Shown here piece by piece: positions 7,976 to 14,663 of a DNA stretch of 19,861 nt. The number at the start of each line of letters is the position of its first letter. Position 1 is the stretch's first letter. Source of the DNA: DATMXT01 sp035560415 (GTDB taxonomy: Bacteria > Bacillota > Clostridia > Oscillospirales > Feifaniaceae); the NCBI GenBank assembly GCA_035560415.1, contig DATMZG010000072.1, positions 1 to 19,861 of the forward strand. Reading direction: 5' to 3'. A program made the position numbers and the translations under genes. Under the pieces are notes generated by a model, which made no database searches, was not told where the DNA came from, and was given only the letters and a program-made list of their open reading frames with translations.

Positions 7976-8854
7976 ATGTGCGTGATTGCAAAGCTGGACG
8001 GAAAACAGACCGGCTCCGGCATCAAGTGGCCAAACGGCAAGCGGATTGCCGTGATGCTGAGCTTCGACTTCGACGCCGAGTTCCTGCGGGCGTCAAGGGC
8101 TGCCCGCAAGGGCAAAAAAATCGGATTCACCGACTATTCGAGAGGGCAGTACGGCCCTCACACCGGCATTTACCGCTGTCTCGACCTGCTGGATACTTAC
8201 AAGGTGCCGGCCACTTTCTTTGTGCCGGGCATCGTGGCCGAGACCTACCCCGAGCAGGTCTCCGAAATTCACCGGCGGGGGCATGAGCTCGCCTGCCACG
8301 GCTACCGCCATGAGTCGGGTCTCAATGTCACGAGAGAGGAAGAGGCCGCCATTTTTGAGAAGAGCGAGGAAATTCTGGCCGCCGTCACAGGCAAAAAGCC
8401 GGTGGGGCACCGCGCGCCCGAGAGCATTCTGCACCCCTTCACGATTGAGCTCCTGCACGAGCGCGGCTACCTCTACAGCTCCTCCATGAAGGACTGCGAC
8501 TGGGCCTATCTGCATGTGCTGGGCGGCAAGGAAGTGCCGCTTGTCGAGCTGCCAAACGACGTCACGATGGACGACTTCACCTATTTTTACTTCACGTTTT
8601 CCGACCCCGCGGTGCGGGCCATGTACACAAACCGCGAGGTCATCGGCAACTGGAAGGCGGAGTTTGACGGCCTCGCCCGCGAGGGCGACAAGATTTTCAT
8701 CTTGAAGCTCCACCCCCAGATGATAGGCCGGGCCAGCCGCGTGGGCATGCTGGGCGAGCTCATCGGCTACATGCAGCAGCGCGGCGCCTGGATTGCCACC
8801 TGTGAAGAGGTGGCGCGGTATGTGCTGGAGCAGGAAGGGGAGGTGACGGCATGA
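7976..8854 (+). CDS. NodB-type polysaccharide deacetylase family protein, PuuE/HpPgdA-like, paralogue 1
   Basis: 292 aa from the ATG at 7976, with AAGGA 6 bases upstream; GTG at 7973 and 7982 are alternatives. The fold is the metal-dependent deacetylase type. FDFDAE supplies the first acidic residues (Asp31, Asp33), and HGYRHE supplies the metal histidines (His108, His112). The RAPES and LKLHPQMIGR segments are as in the subgroup that includes Helicobacter PgdA and the PuuE allantoinase relatives. There is no signal peptide or membrane helix, so it probably works inside the cell, on a small amide or imide or on a precursor rather than on finished wall. The substrate is not predictable from the sequence. 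It overlaps the next gene by 4 bases. Confidence 0.85.
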   Translation: MCVIAKLDGKQTGSGIKWPNGKRIAVMLSFDFDAEFLRASRAARKGKKIGFTDYSRGQYGPHTGIYRCLDLLDTYKVPATFFVPGIVAETYPEQVSEIHRRGHELACHGYRHESGLNVTREEEAAIFEKSEEILAAVTGKKPVGHRAPESILHPFTIELLHERGYLYSSSMKDCDWAYLHVLGGKEVPLVELPNDVTMDDFTYFYFTFSDPAVRAMYTNREVIGNWKAEFDGLAREGDKIFILKLHPQMIGRASRVGMLGELIGYMQQRGAWIATCEEVARYVLEQEGEVTA

Positions 8855-9681
8855 GCGCGGTGAAATGGCCAGACGGAAAGCGCATCGCCGTGATGCTGGC
8901 GTTTGACATCGACGCCGAGACCATGTGGACCACCCGCGGCGGCCCCGACTCCGACCACATCACAAACGTCTCCCGCGGCGTCTACGGCCCCAAGCAGGCG
9001 GTCCCCCGCATCCTCAACATGCTCGACGTCCACGGCGTCAAGGCGACTTTCTTCATCCCCGGCGTCGTCGCCGAGGACTACCCCAAAGTCGTGCAGGAAA
9101 TCGCCCGGCGCGGCCACGAAATCGGCTTCCACGGCTACCTGCACGAGGAGTTCACCGATACGACCTGGGAGCAGGAGAACGCCACGATGGCCCGCTGCGA
9201 GAAGCTCATCAAGGAGCTCACCGGCCAGCAGCTCGTCGGCCACCGCGGCCCCGGCGGCGTCGTGCACGACTACTCCCTCAAGCTCTTCTTGGAGAGAGGC
9301 TACATCTACAGCTCCAACTGGCGCAACAAGGACGGCCCGTTTTTGCACGAGCTGGAGGGCAAAGAGGTCCCGCTCGTCGAGCTGCCCAAGGACTCCATGT
9401 TTGACGACACCGCCTACGACTTCTACACCGACAGCGAGCCCGAGCGCTACGAGCTCAAGTCCCCGGCCGAGATGTACGAGGTTTGGAAAGACGAGTTCGA
9501 TTCGCTCGCCGTCGAGGGCAGCATGATCAACTTTGTGCTCCACCCCCAGTTCATCGGCAGAGTCAGCCGCGTCGATATGCTCAGCAGCCTCGTCAGCTAC
9601 ATGCTGGCAAGAGGCGCGTGGTTCGATACGAATAAGGCTGTGGCGGAGCACGTGTTGAGAAGTAAGAATTTGCTGAAGTAG
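8851..9681 (+). CDS. NodB-type polysaccharide deacetylase family protein, PuuE/HpPgdA-like, paralogue 2
   Basis: 276 aa, starting in the ATGA overlap with the previous stop, so the two are translationally coupled. GGAAGGGGAGG lies upstream. It is the same family and length class as its neighbour: AFDIDAE (Asp19, Asp21), HGYLHE (His94, His98), HRGPGG and VLHPQFIGR. The first gene has CDWAYLH where this one has KDGPFLH, so the pockets may differ. Adjacent coupled paralogues suggest a heteromer or two related substrates. Also cytoplasmic by sequence. Third-position GC is very high, which produces several long false open frames over it. Confidence 0.85.
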   Translation: MSAVKWPDGKRIAVMLAFDIDAETMWTTRGGPDSDHITNVSRGVYGPKQAVPRILNMLDVHGVKATFFIPGVVAEDYPKVVQEIARRGHEIGFHGYLHEEFTDTTWEQENATMARCEKLIKELTGQQLVGHRGPGGVVHDYSLKLFLERGYIYSSNWRNKDGPFLHELEGKEVPLVELPKDSMFDDTAYDFYTDSEPERYELKSPAEMYEVWKDEFDSLAVEGSMINFVLHPQFIGRVSRVDMLSSLVSYMLARGAWFDTNKAVAEHVLRSKNLLK

Positions 9682-9701
9682 GGAATAGGGGACTAAGACG
9701 C

Positions 9702-9737
9702 AGGGGGCGGCTCATGCAAATGAACCGCCCCCTCTTT
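9702..9737 (+). terminator. Rho-independent terminator after the deacetylase operon
   Basis: AGGGGGCGG (9702-9710) pairs with CCGCCCCCT (9725-9733), with inner TCAT/ATGA pairing around a small loop, then CTTTT. The right arm reads AAATGAACCGCCCCCT, similar to the dispersed repeat motif. Confidence 0.8.
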
Positions 9738-9812
9738 TGTTGCGCCTGGCCTTGCAAGCAAAAAAACAGCCATATGCAGCCTGTCGCTTAAGGGCATAAA
9801 AATGTATGAATT

Positions 9813-9863
9813 TTGGCGACTTTCCCCTTTCGGTGTGATATGCTGATATCAGAACAAATTTCG
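9813..9863 (+). promoter_or_regulatory. Control region of toxin locus 2, homologous to locus 1
   Basis: Gap-free match to 10-57 (36 of 48 identical): TTGGCGACTTT, then extended -10 TG-A-TATGCT (TATGCT 9839-9844), then AGAACAAAT. The GAAC half-site starts 39 bases after the TTG in both loci. The second half of the palindrome is lost here (GAACAAATTTCG, against GAAC-N4-GTTC). Both toxin genes may therefore share an ancestral regulator that now binds this copy weakly or not at all. Confidence 0.55.
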
Positions 9864-9888
9864 CAAATGAGAAGGGGAGCGGTATCCG

Positions 9889-11793
9889 GTGACGTTTAGC
9901 CAGTGGTCAGACAAAAGAGGGAAGCGGCCTTTTGAGCGCGAAGAACTCGAAATCAAATTTCCGGAAATCGGGGCGCAGATGGGCCTTGTCCCGTCTGTAC
10001 AGGAGATTGTTGAAAAGGCGGATACAGCCGGGGCCGACGCCCCGGCTGCGGATAAGCGGCCCTTCACGCCGCAGGGGGAAGCTGCAAGGCTGGGGACGAA
10101 GCCGTCCCTGCCGATATGGCGGGGTCAGGGGCACACCGGGCCTTTTATCGGTGCGGGCGACGCGGCAAGGCTTGGGATGGAGCCGACCCTGCACCCTGCG
10201 CCGGCCTCTCCGTTTTGGCTTTCGGGGAAACGCGACTTTTCCACCAGATTGGACCGGCTTAACCGGTACGGCGGCGCCGTCCTTCCCGGACAGCGGGCCC
10301 GCATCGGCGCGGCGCTCGCGGACAAGGACGCCTATGAGGCGGAGGAGGCGGCCCTTGCGGCGAAGAAGTGGGAGGATTATAATGGTAAATGGAATGAAAA
10401 GGTAAAGGGGCAGCCGTATGCCGACGATTTTTGGGGCCGTGCGAAAGGAAACTACGCCCTGAGCCGTCTGAACCAGGACGAAGATGACGCATGGAGCCGG
10501 TATATCGACGACCCGACTGAGGCGAACAAGGAGTACGCGCAGCGGATTGGCACGCTTGCGGACGAGCTGTACGCGAACAGCGATTACATTTTTGACGGCT
10601 ACGATGCCGCAGGAAATGAGCTGTCGTACTTTGACCGCCTCGTCGCCAGGACGGCGGCCGCCTATCTCCCGCAGCTTTTTGACCAAGCGGGAGCCATGGG
10701 CATAGGCGCGGCTGCCGGCTGGGCAGGCGGCTGGGCCGTCCCGGTCATCGGCCCGCTTGCCGGCATGCAGGCTGGGGCTGTCGCCGGTAGCGGCGTCTAC
10801 GGCTACAACCGGATGCGCGGGGCCGCCTACAAGGGCTTACTTGACGCCGGCGTGCCCGAGGAGCTCGCGATGGCCGCCGCCACGGACGAGGCCGTCGTCT
10901 CCTCTCTTATCGAAATGGCCGACACCGGCCTCGACATTGCGATGCTGGGCTTTACACAGCTCGCGTCGTCACTTGCGCAAAAAGGAGTCGAGACCCTTGC
11001 CAAAAAGGGCGCCGCGCGCGCGGCGCAGTCGGCGCTGCAAAAGACGATAAAAGCCCTTGGGAAATACGGCATTGACGTTCTCGGCGAGTACGGGGAGGAG
11101 TACCTGCAGTCGGCGGTATCAATGGCCAACCTCGGCCGCATGGCGGCGGAAGGCAGGACGGGCGCCCTGAACCTCGCGGGGGCCTCGGTTGAAAAAATGC
11201 TGAGCATGTCGCCCGAGGAGCGGGCCAAGGCCCGCAGGGCCGGGGCCGAGGGCTTTAAAGCGGCCCTGCTCTTTGGCGGACTGCCCGCGGCGGTCAACCA
11301 CACGCTGACAAACGGCGTCGAGCGCATGAACGTGCGGGGCTACGGGGTGCAGCTGCGGGAGGCGGGGCAGGTTTCCACCCTCATACAGGAGGCGCTCAAA
11401 AGCCCCGCCCAGAGCGAAGCGCACCGCAGGGCGGCCGGGAGCCGACAGACGCCGAGCTCGGCCGGCTCTACGCCGCAACCGTGGCCGAGGCCGGGAAGCC
11501 GCCGGAGCCGGAGGCAAAGACGGGGGAAATTATCAATGCAGAAAACATCAATTATGGCCAAAGCTCCCTTGATAAAGCCTTCAGTAAGCATTCGGCAGAG
11601 TTTGGGACATATCCTGATGGCAGCAATACGAGCAAAGAACAATTTAGGTACGACATTAACAATTTGCTTGAAACTGGTTTACAGAAAAGCGGCACCTATA
11701 GAGCTATGTCAGGTACACATGTTTATAATCCATCAACTCGGCAGTGGGCTTTTTATGATTCCAGTGGAAATTTTGTCACAGCGTTCAAATTAG
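9889..11793 (+). CDS. Polymorphic toxin trunk, frameshifted before its tip
   Basis: Start GTG at 9889, with AAGGGGAG about 9 bases upstream. The 634-aa reading frame is genuine only to residue ~516. N-terminus M-T-F-S-Q-W-S-D-K-R matches locus 1, and the 12-residue RLG motif occurs at 58-69 and 85-96. Residues 110-265 are charged and helical. Residues 268-305 are Gly/Ala-rich and hydrophobic (AAAGWAGGWAVPVIGPLAG), then a second apolar region around 330-360, a possible membrane-inserting part. EYGEEYLQSAVSMANLG (400-416) and SPEERAKARRAGAEGFKAAL (441-460) lead to the exchange region. At ~11434 a 19-base segment present in the downstream copy is missing, so the frame runs into a nonsense tail to 11793. 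Without the loss it would continue into the colicin D-like tip at 11840. No signal peptide. Confidence 0.75.
   Translation: MTFSQWSDKRGKRPFEREELEIKFPEIGAQMGLVPSVQEIVEKADTAGADAPAADKRPFTPQGEAARLGTKPSLPIWRGQGHTGPFIGAGDAARLGMEPTLHPAPASPFWLSGKRDFSTRLDRLNRYGGAVLPGQRARIGAALADKDAYEAEEAALAAKKWEDYNGKWNEKVKGQPYADDFWGRAKGNYALSRLNQDEDDAWSRYIDDPTEANKEYAQRIGTLADELYANSDYIFDGYDAAGNELSYFDRLVARTAAAYLPQLFDQAGAMGIGAAAGWAGGWAVPVIGPLAGMQAGAVAGSGVYGYNRMRGAAYKGLLDAGVPEELAMAAATDEAVVSSLIEMADTGLDIAMLGFTQLASSLAQKGVETLAKKGAARAAQSALQKTIKALGKYGIDVLGEYGEEYLQSAVSMANLGRMAAEGRTGALNLAGASVEKMLSMSPEERAKARRAGAEGFKAALLFGGLPAAVNHTLTNGVERMNVRGYGVQLREAGQVSTLIQEALKSPAQSEAHRRAAGSRQTPSSAGSTPQPWPRPGSRRSRRQRRGKLSMQKTSIMAKAPLIKPSVSIRQSLGHILMAAIRAKNNLGTTLTICLKLVYRKAAPIELCQVHMFIIHQLGSGLFMIPVEILSQRSN
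11193..11503 (+). repeat. Exchange-region repeat, copy A (inside toxin trunk)
   Basis: Codes for MLSMSPEERAKARRAGAEGF through GRLYAATVAEAGK. It is repeated at 12747-13038 and 13833-14165 with few differences. It lacks 19 bases relative to copy B and 28 relative to copy C at ~11434. All three end at GAGGCCGGGAAG, after which the sequences are unrelated. Confidence 0.9.
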
Positions 11794-11840
11794 GGCCGGA
11801 ACAATTCAAATATCTGATTGAAACAGGAGTGGTAAAGTGA
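11481..11840 (+). CDS. Detached colicin D-like tRNase tip (frameshifted part of the toxin)
   Basis: Open frame of 119 aa that continues the toxin after the frameshift. The frame runs back to about 11434 as REPTDAELGRLYAATVAEAGK, the same as the downstream copies. Residues ~28-119 match the colicin D nuclease pattern as I recall it: SLDKAFSKHSAEFG, then KSGTYRAMSGTHVYNPST, GNFVTAFKL and YLIETG. Lys36-His37 line up with the catalytic Lys-His of colicin D, which cuts the anticodon loop of arginine tRNAs. The GTG at 11481 has no ribosome site, so the tip is probably silent as the DNA stands. Base composition shifts from GC-rich to AT-rich at ~11520, where the trunk ends. Its stop overlaps the next start. 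Confidence 0.75.
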   Translation: MAEAGKPPEPEAKTGEIINAENINYGQSSLDKAFSKHSAEFGTYPDGSNTSKEQFRYDINNLLETGLQKSGTYRAMSGTHVYNPSTRQWAFYDSSGNFVTAFKLGPEQFKYLIETGVVK

Positions 11841-12280
11841 TGAGACTTGTGACAACAATGATGACAGCTGCTGAAATGACAGATTACGATGTTCAGATTG
11901 CTGCCAAGATAATTTCTGAAAGATTTAACTGTGAGGTGAGTTCGTCAAAGCATAACTATGGTGATCGTAGATACTTTGAAGTCGACATTGACTTATTAGA
12001 CGTTAATTTTGAAAAAGATACTTTATATGCGGGGATTAATAAATTGATCTCAGCCTATGAAGAGATATTGAACAAAATACCGATGGGAATTGATTTTATT
12101 GCCGCAAATGATGATACCGAAACAGAAATTGCACGGTATGAGAAGGATATAAATGATATAAAAGATTTCGGGTTGTTTGTCACAAAACGGGATATTCCAA
12201 ATTTGAAACCATATTTTTCCTCGGGCTTTTGCAATGCGTATGTCAATTTGACATATGTAAGCTTTGGGGTTTATGACTAA
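11840..12280 (+). CDS. Putative immunity protein for the colicin D-like tip
   Basis: 146 aa from the ATG at 11840, sharing one base with the stop of the toxin tip (GTG 11837 is also possible); AGGAG is 10 bases upstream. The protein is acidic and AT-rich in codons, with TAAEMTDYDVQIAAKIISERFNCEV near the start and a charged middle (DDTETEIARYEKDINDIKD). No membrane segment, so cytoplasmic, as needed against a tRNase. I do not recognise the family, and it is longer than the classical colicin D immunity protein (about 87 aa). Coupling to the toxin is the main argument. Confidence 0.65.
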   Translation: MRLVTTMMTAAEMTDYDVQIAAKIISERFNCEVSSSKHNYGDRRYFEVDIDLLDVNFEKDTLYAGINKLISAYEEILNKIPMGIDFIAANDDTETEIARYEKDINDIKDFGLFVTKRDIPNLKPYFSSGFCNAYVNLTYVSFGVYD

Positions 12281-12326
12281 TCTTATGGTAATCCCTCTGT
12301 TTGATATGAAATAGGAGGACGATTTA

Positions 12327-12644
12327 ATGAAAAAACTTCGGTTTCTATTAGAATATCACAGCAGCCCTATATGGGTGATAGACGAAAATGGCAATCTTAT
12401 CGATAACGGGTTACCGAGCGAACTGAAGAAATATCAAAATCTTGAGGCATTGCTTGAAGAAATCGCTGAAGAGTTTGACGATTTATATGAAAATAACGAT
12501 TCGTACTTTGGCTATCAGGGATTTCAAAATGAATCGGCAAAACATGCTTTCTTTTGTAAAGTCGGTCAGGCTATTCATTTAATAAAGCAGTATGCCGGAA
12601 ACTCATATGCGATTCAAGTTGATGTTGACGAGGCGGATTTTTGA
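12327..12644 (+). CDS. Small acidic immunity-type protein
   Basis: 105 aa with a clear AGGAGG 8 bases before the ATG. Very acidic (ALLEEIAEEFDDLYENNDSYFGY), soluble and single-domain. The order 'FLLEYHSSPIWVIDENGNLID...GY-x-GF' resembles small proteins I recall downstream of Firmicute polymorphic toxins, but I cannot give an immunity family number. It may be the true partner of the colicin D-like tip, a second immunity protein, or one left by a lost cassette. AT-rich like its neighbours. Confidence 0.65.
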   Translation: MKKLRFLLEYHSSPIWVIDENGNLIDNGLPSELKKYQNLEALLEEIAEEFDDLYENNDSYFGYQGFQNESAKHAFFCKVGQAIHLIKQYAGNSYAIQVDVDEADF

Positions 12645-12746
12645 TTTTAGATCATTGCAACGGAGCAACGGACTTATAGGGCCGCCAAGTACACGGGAAT
12701 AGGTCTATTACGTATATGCTAAAGTGGCATCCAATTTGAATCAATG
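12645..12746. other. AT-rich cassette junction
   Basis: About 100 bases between the 105-aa gene and exchange copy B. I see no gene, terminator or mobile-element end. It marks the left breakpoint of orphan cassette B. Confidence 0.5.
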
Positions 12747-13400
12747 ACCCGCAGGGCCGGGGCCGAGGGCTTTAAAGCGGCTCTGCTGTTTGGCGGACTG
12801 CCCGCGGCGGTCAACCACACGCTGACAAACGGCGTCGAGCGCATGAATGTGCGGGGCTACGGGGTGCAGCTGCGGGAGGCGGGACAGGTTGACACCCTCA
12901 TACAGGAGGCGCTCAAAAGCCCCGCCCAGAGCGAAGCGCACCGCAGGGCGGTCATCTTAAACGAGAGCGGCCGGGAGCCGACGGACGCCGAGATTGGCCG
13001 GCTCTACGCCGCGACCGTGGCCGAGGCCGGGAAGATGCCAGCGGTGGAGGCGGCGGAGCAAAGCAACAGGGTCGGAAGCTTTGATGAATTGCCAGCAAAT
13101 GCCCAAGGCTCTTATAGAAGCTATGAAATGAACGGATGGAAAGGCAACTATGGCGGGCAGGCGCCGGGGACAAAAGCAGGAAAAGTGTACCGAAATGCAG
13201 ATGAATTGCTCCCCAAAATGGATTTGGATGGAAACATGATATCGTATCGTGAATTTGATATCAATTCTCCTGCTCAGGGTATAGGAAGAGACGTGGAAAG
13301 ATTTGTAGTTGGCAGTGACGGTTCAGTATATTATACAGATAGTCACTATGGGCAAGGCGTAAGCGCAGTGGGATTACCGCCATTTATAAAAATTAAGTAG
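12744..13400 (+). CDS. Orphan toxin cassette: trunk fragment plus barnase-like RNase tip
   Basis: 218-aa open frame. The ATG at 12744 is at the junction and has no ribosome site, so it is probably an unexpressed orphan awaiting recombination into the trunk. Residues 2-97 equal the end of the toxin trunk. Residues ~100-218 are a microbial ribonuclease of the barnase type: GKVYRNADELLPKM, YREFDINSP, GRDVERFVVGSDGSVYYTDSHYG. Glu170, Arg186 and His201 fall where barnase has its catalytic Glu73, Arg87 and His102. It should cut single-stranded RNA. The stop is 12 bases before a barstar-type gene, which supports the call. The tip is AT-rich compared with the GC-rich fragment in front. Confidence 0.8.
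   Translation: MTRRAGAEGFKAALLFGGLPAAVNHTLTNGVERMNVRGYGVQLREAGQVDTLIQEALKSPAQSEAHRRAVILNESGREPTDAEIGRLYAATVAEAGKMPAVEAAEQSNRVGSFDELPANAQGSYRSYEMNGWKGNYGGQAPGTKAGKVYRNADELLPKMDLDGNMISYREFDINSPAQGIGRDVERFVVGSDGSVYYTDSHYGQGVSAVGLPPFIKIK
12747..13038 (+). repeat. Exchange-region repeat, copy B
   Basis: Begins abruptly at CCGCAGGGCCGGGGCCGAG, about 54 bases inside copy A, and runs to GAGGCCGGGAAG. It keeps the reading frame and has the 19 bases missing from copy A. It is nearly identical to copy A over about 200 bases, enough for homologous recombination. Confidence 0.9.
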
Positions 13401-13412
13401 TGGAGGATTACT

Positions 13413-13814
13413 ATGAACAATACAATGTACAAAATAACGGAAAATGAACTCAGTTCAATTTATCAAGGGTTCAATAAACAAGGTGATGTGTGGATTGCCG
13501 AAATTGACGGAAGTCATATAGCCACATGGAAGGATTATGCACGGGAAATTGAAAGAGTGTTTCGTTTTCCCTCTTCATGCGACAAAAGCATGGATGCCTA
13601 TTTGGACTGGATGACAGATTTATCATGGCTCAACGCTCAGGGATATGTGCTTATTATAAAGAACATAAAGGAGTTCATGAGGAATGACCCCAAAAAGAAA
13701 GAAAAAATATTGCGGTTCTTTATAGAAGACATTTTACCTTTTTGGCAGTCAGGGGTAGAGCAGTACGTTGTTGCAGGAAAAGCAAAACCGTTTGATGTAT
13801 ATCTTGTTGACTGA
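13413..13814 (+). CDS. Barstar-family immunity protein
   Basis: 133 aa with GGAGG 8 bases upstream of the ATG. The order IAEIDGSHIATWKDYAREIERVF, then MDAYLDWMTDLSWL, then YVLIIKNIKEF, then a helix and FDVYLVD at the end is the barstar pattern: beta strand, 'D-G' turn, helix with L-x-x-W, second strand, final strand. Barstar proteins plug the active site of barnase-type RNases in the cytoplasm. The adjacent barnase-like tip makes this a toxin-immunity pair. It is longer than classical barstar (about 90 aa) because of an N-terminal extension. AT-rich codons. Confidence 0.85.
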   Translation: MNNTMYKITENELSSIYQGFNKQGDVWIAEIDGSHIATWKDYAREIERVFRFPSSCDKSMDAYLDWMTDLSWLNAQGYVLIIKNIKEFMRNDPKKKEKILRFFIEDILPFWQSGVEQYVVAGKAKPFDVYLVD

Positions 13815-13832
13815 AATAAGATAAGTTAAAAA

Positions 13833-14165
13833 GCTGCTGAGCATGTCGCCCGAGGAGCGGGCCAAGGCCCGCAGGGCGGGCGCCGAGGGCTTTAAGGCCG
13901 CTCTGCTGTTCGGCGGACTGCCTGCGGCAGTCAACCACACGCTGACAAACGGCGTTGAGCGCATGAACGTGCGGGGCTACGGGGTGCAGCTGCGGGAGGC
14001 GGGGCAGGTTCCCACCCTCATATAGGAGGCGCTCAAAAGCCCCGCCCAGAGCGAAGCGCACCGCAGGGCGGCCATTTTAAACGATGCGCTGGAAAACGGC
14101 CGGGAATTGACCGACGCCGAGCTCGGCCGGCTCTACGCCGCGACCGTGGCCGAGGCCGGGAAGTC
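13833..14165 (+). repeat. Exchange-region repeat, copy C
   Basis: The longest copy, starting upstream of GCTGAGCATGTCGCCCGAGG and ending at GAGGCCGGGAAG. It has a 9-base in-frame insertion relative to copy B (ILNDALENGRE against ILNESGRE). It contains an in-frame TAG at 14023-14025 where copies A and B have CAG. Confidence 0.9.
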
Positions 14166-14250
14166 GCCAAAGAATGATGGGAATACAATCAGAGTTTATA
14201 AAGAAACTTATGATGCGGCAGGGAATCTCGTCCACGTCAAAGAAAAATAA
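13833..14250 (+). pseudogene. Degenerate orphan toxin cassette C
   Basis: In-frame trunk fragment broken by TAG at 14023-14025 (Gln codon in the other copies), then a short tip of about 29 residues ending RVYKETYDAAGNLVHVKEK at the TAA at 14248-14250. The tip looks like a remnant; 'Y-D-A-x-G-N-L-V' ends occur in several clostridial toxins, but I cannot assign a family. There is no start codon with a ribosome site. The gene behind it is intact, so immunity has outlived the toxin. Confidence 0.75.
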
Positions 14251-14263
14251 TTGAGGCGAAAAC

Positions 14264-14620
14264 ATGGAATCGTACTATTTGGCTATGTTTAAAAGTTTTC
14301 AAATTTCACAGAAAGAGCTCAGCGAGAAGCTGGGGGGTAATTTGCATGCGATTAACCTCAAGAGTCCGGTGACTGTATTCAACACAGATGTTATCAATGT
14401 TTTGGATGCTGTAAGAAGCTGCAAAATTACATTGAACGAGTTGCTCGATTGGGTCAACGTCATTTGGTTTACAGAATTGTTTGAATATGACGACGAATAT
14501 TCCGATTCAATCGCAAGTGTTTTGGACAAATTGGAAGATTTGGACGAGGAGGACAGAAAATTATCCGAGTCCGGTATCGAGAAGTGTATCGATGCCCTCT
14601 CGAAGAACATTGAAGTATAG
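14264..14620 (+). CDS. Immunity-type protein of cassette C
   Basis: 118 aa, ATG 13 bases after the toxin remnant, with GAGGCG as a modest ribosome site. Soluble and acidic at the C-terminal side (DDEYSDSIASVLDKLEDLDEEDRK). The segments FKSFQISQKELSEKLGG and LLDWVNVIWFTELFEYDD are memorable, and I believe they recur in small proteins next to Firmicute polymorphic toxins; I cannot name the family. No helix-turn-helix evidence despite the helical start. Role in immunity inferred from position. Confidence 0.7.
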   Translation: MESYYLAMFKSFQISQKELSEKLGGNLHAINLKSPVTVFNTDVINVLDAVRSCKITLNELLDWVNVIWFTELFEYDDEYSDSIASVLDKLEDLDEEDRKLSESGIEKCIDALSKNIEV

Positions 14621-14663
14621 GGGGCGAAAATGACGAGGGGGCGATTCATTTACGCGATACCTT

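Noticed and set aside
8767..9651. Long minus-strand and alternative plus-strand frames over the second deacetylase
   Set aside because: They arise from very high third-position GC; the plus-strand deacetylase frame contains all the family motifs.
11435..11793. C-terminal 119 residues of the toxin trunk frame as a real domain
   Set aside because: The sequence there is the wrong frame of a colicin D-like tip; the alternative frame matches copies B and C and carries the tip motifs.
12645..12746. Insertion sequence or integron attachment site between cassettes
   Set aside because: No transposase, inverted terminal repeats or attC-like fold seen; homology between trunk copies is sufficient to explain the arrangement.
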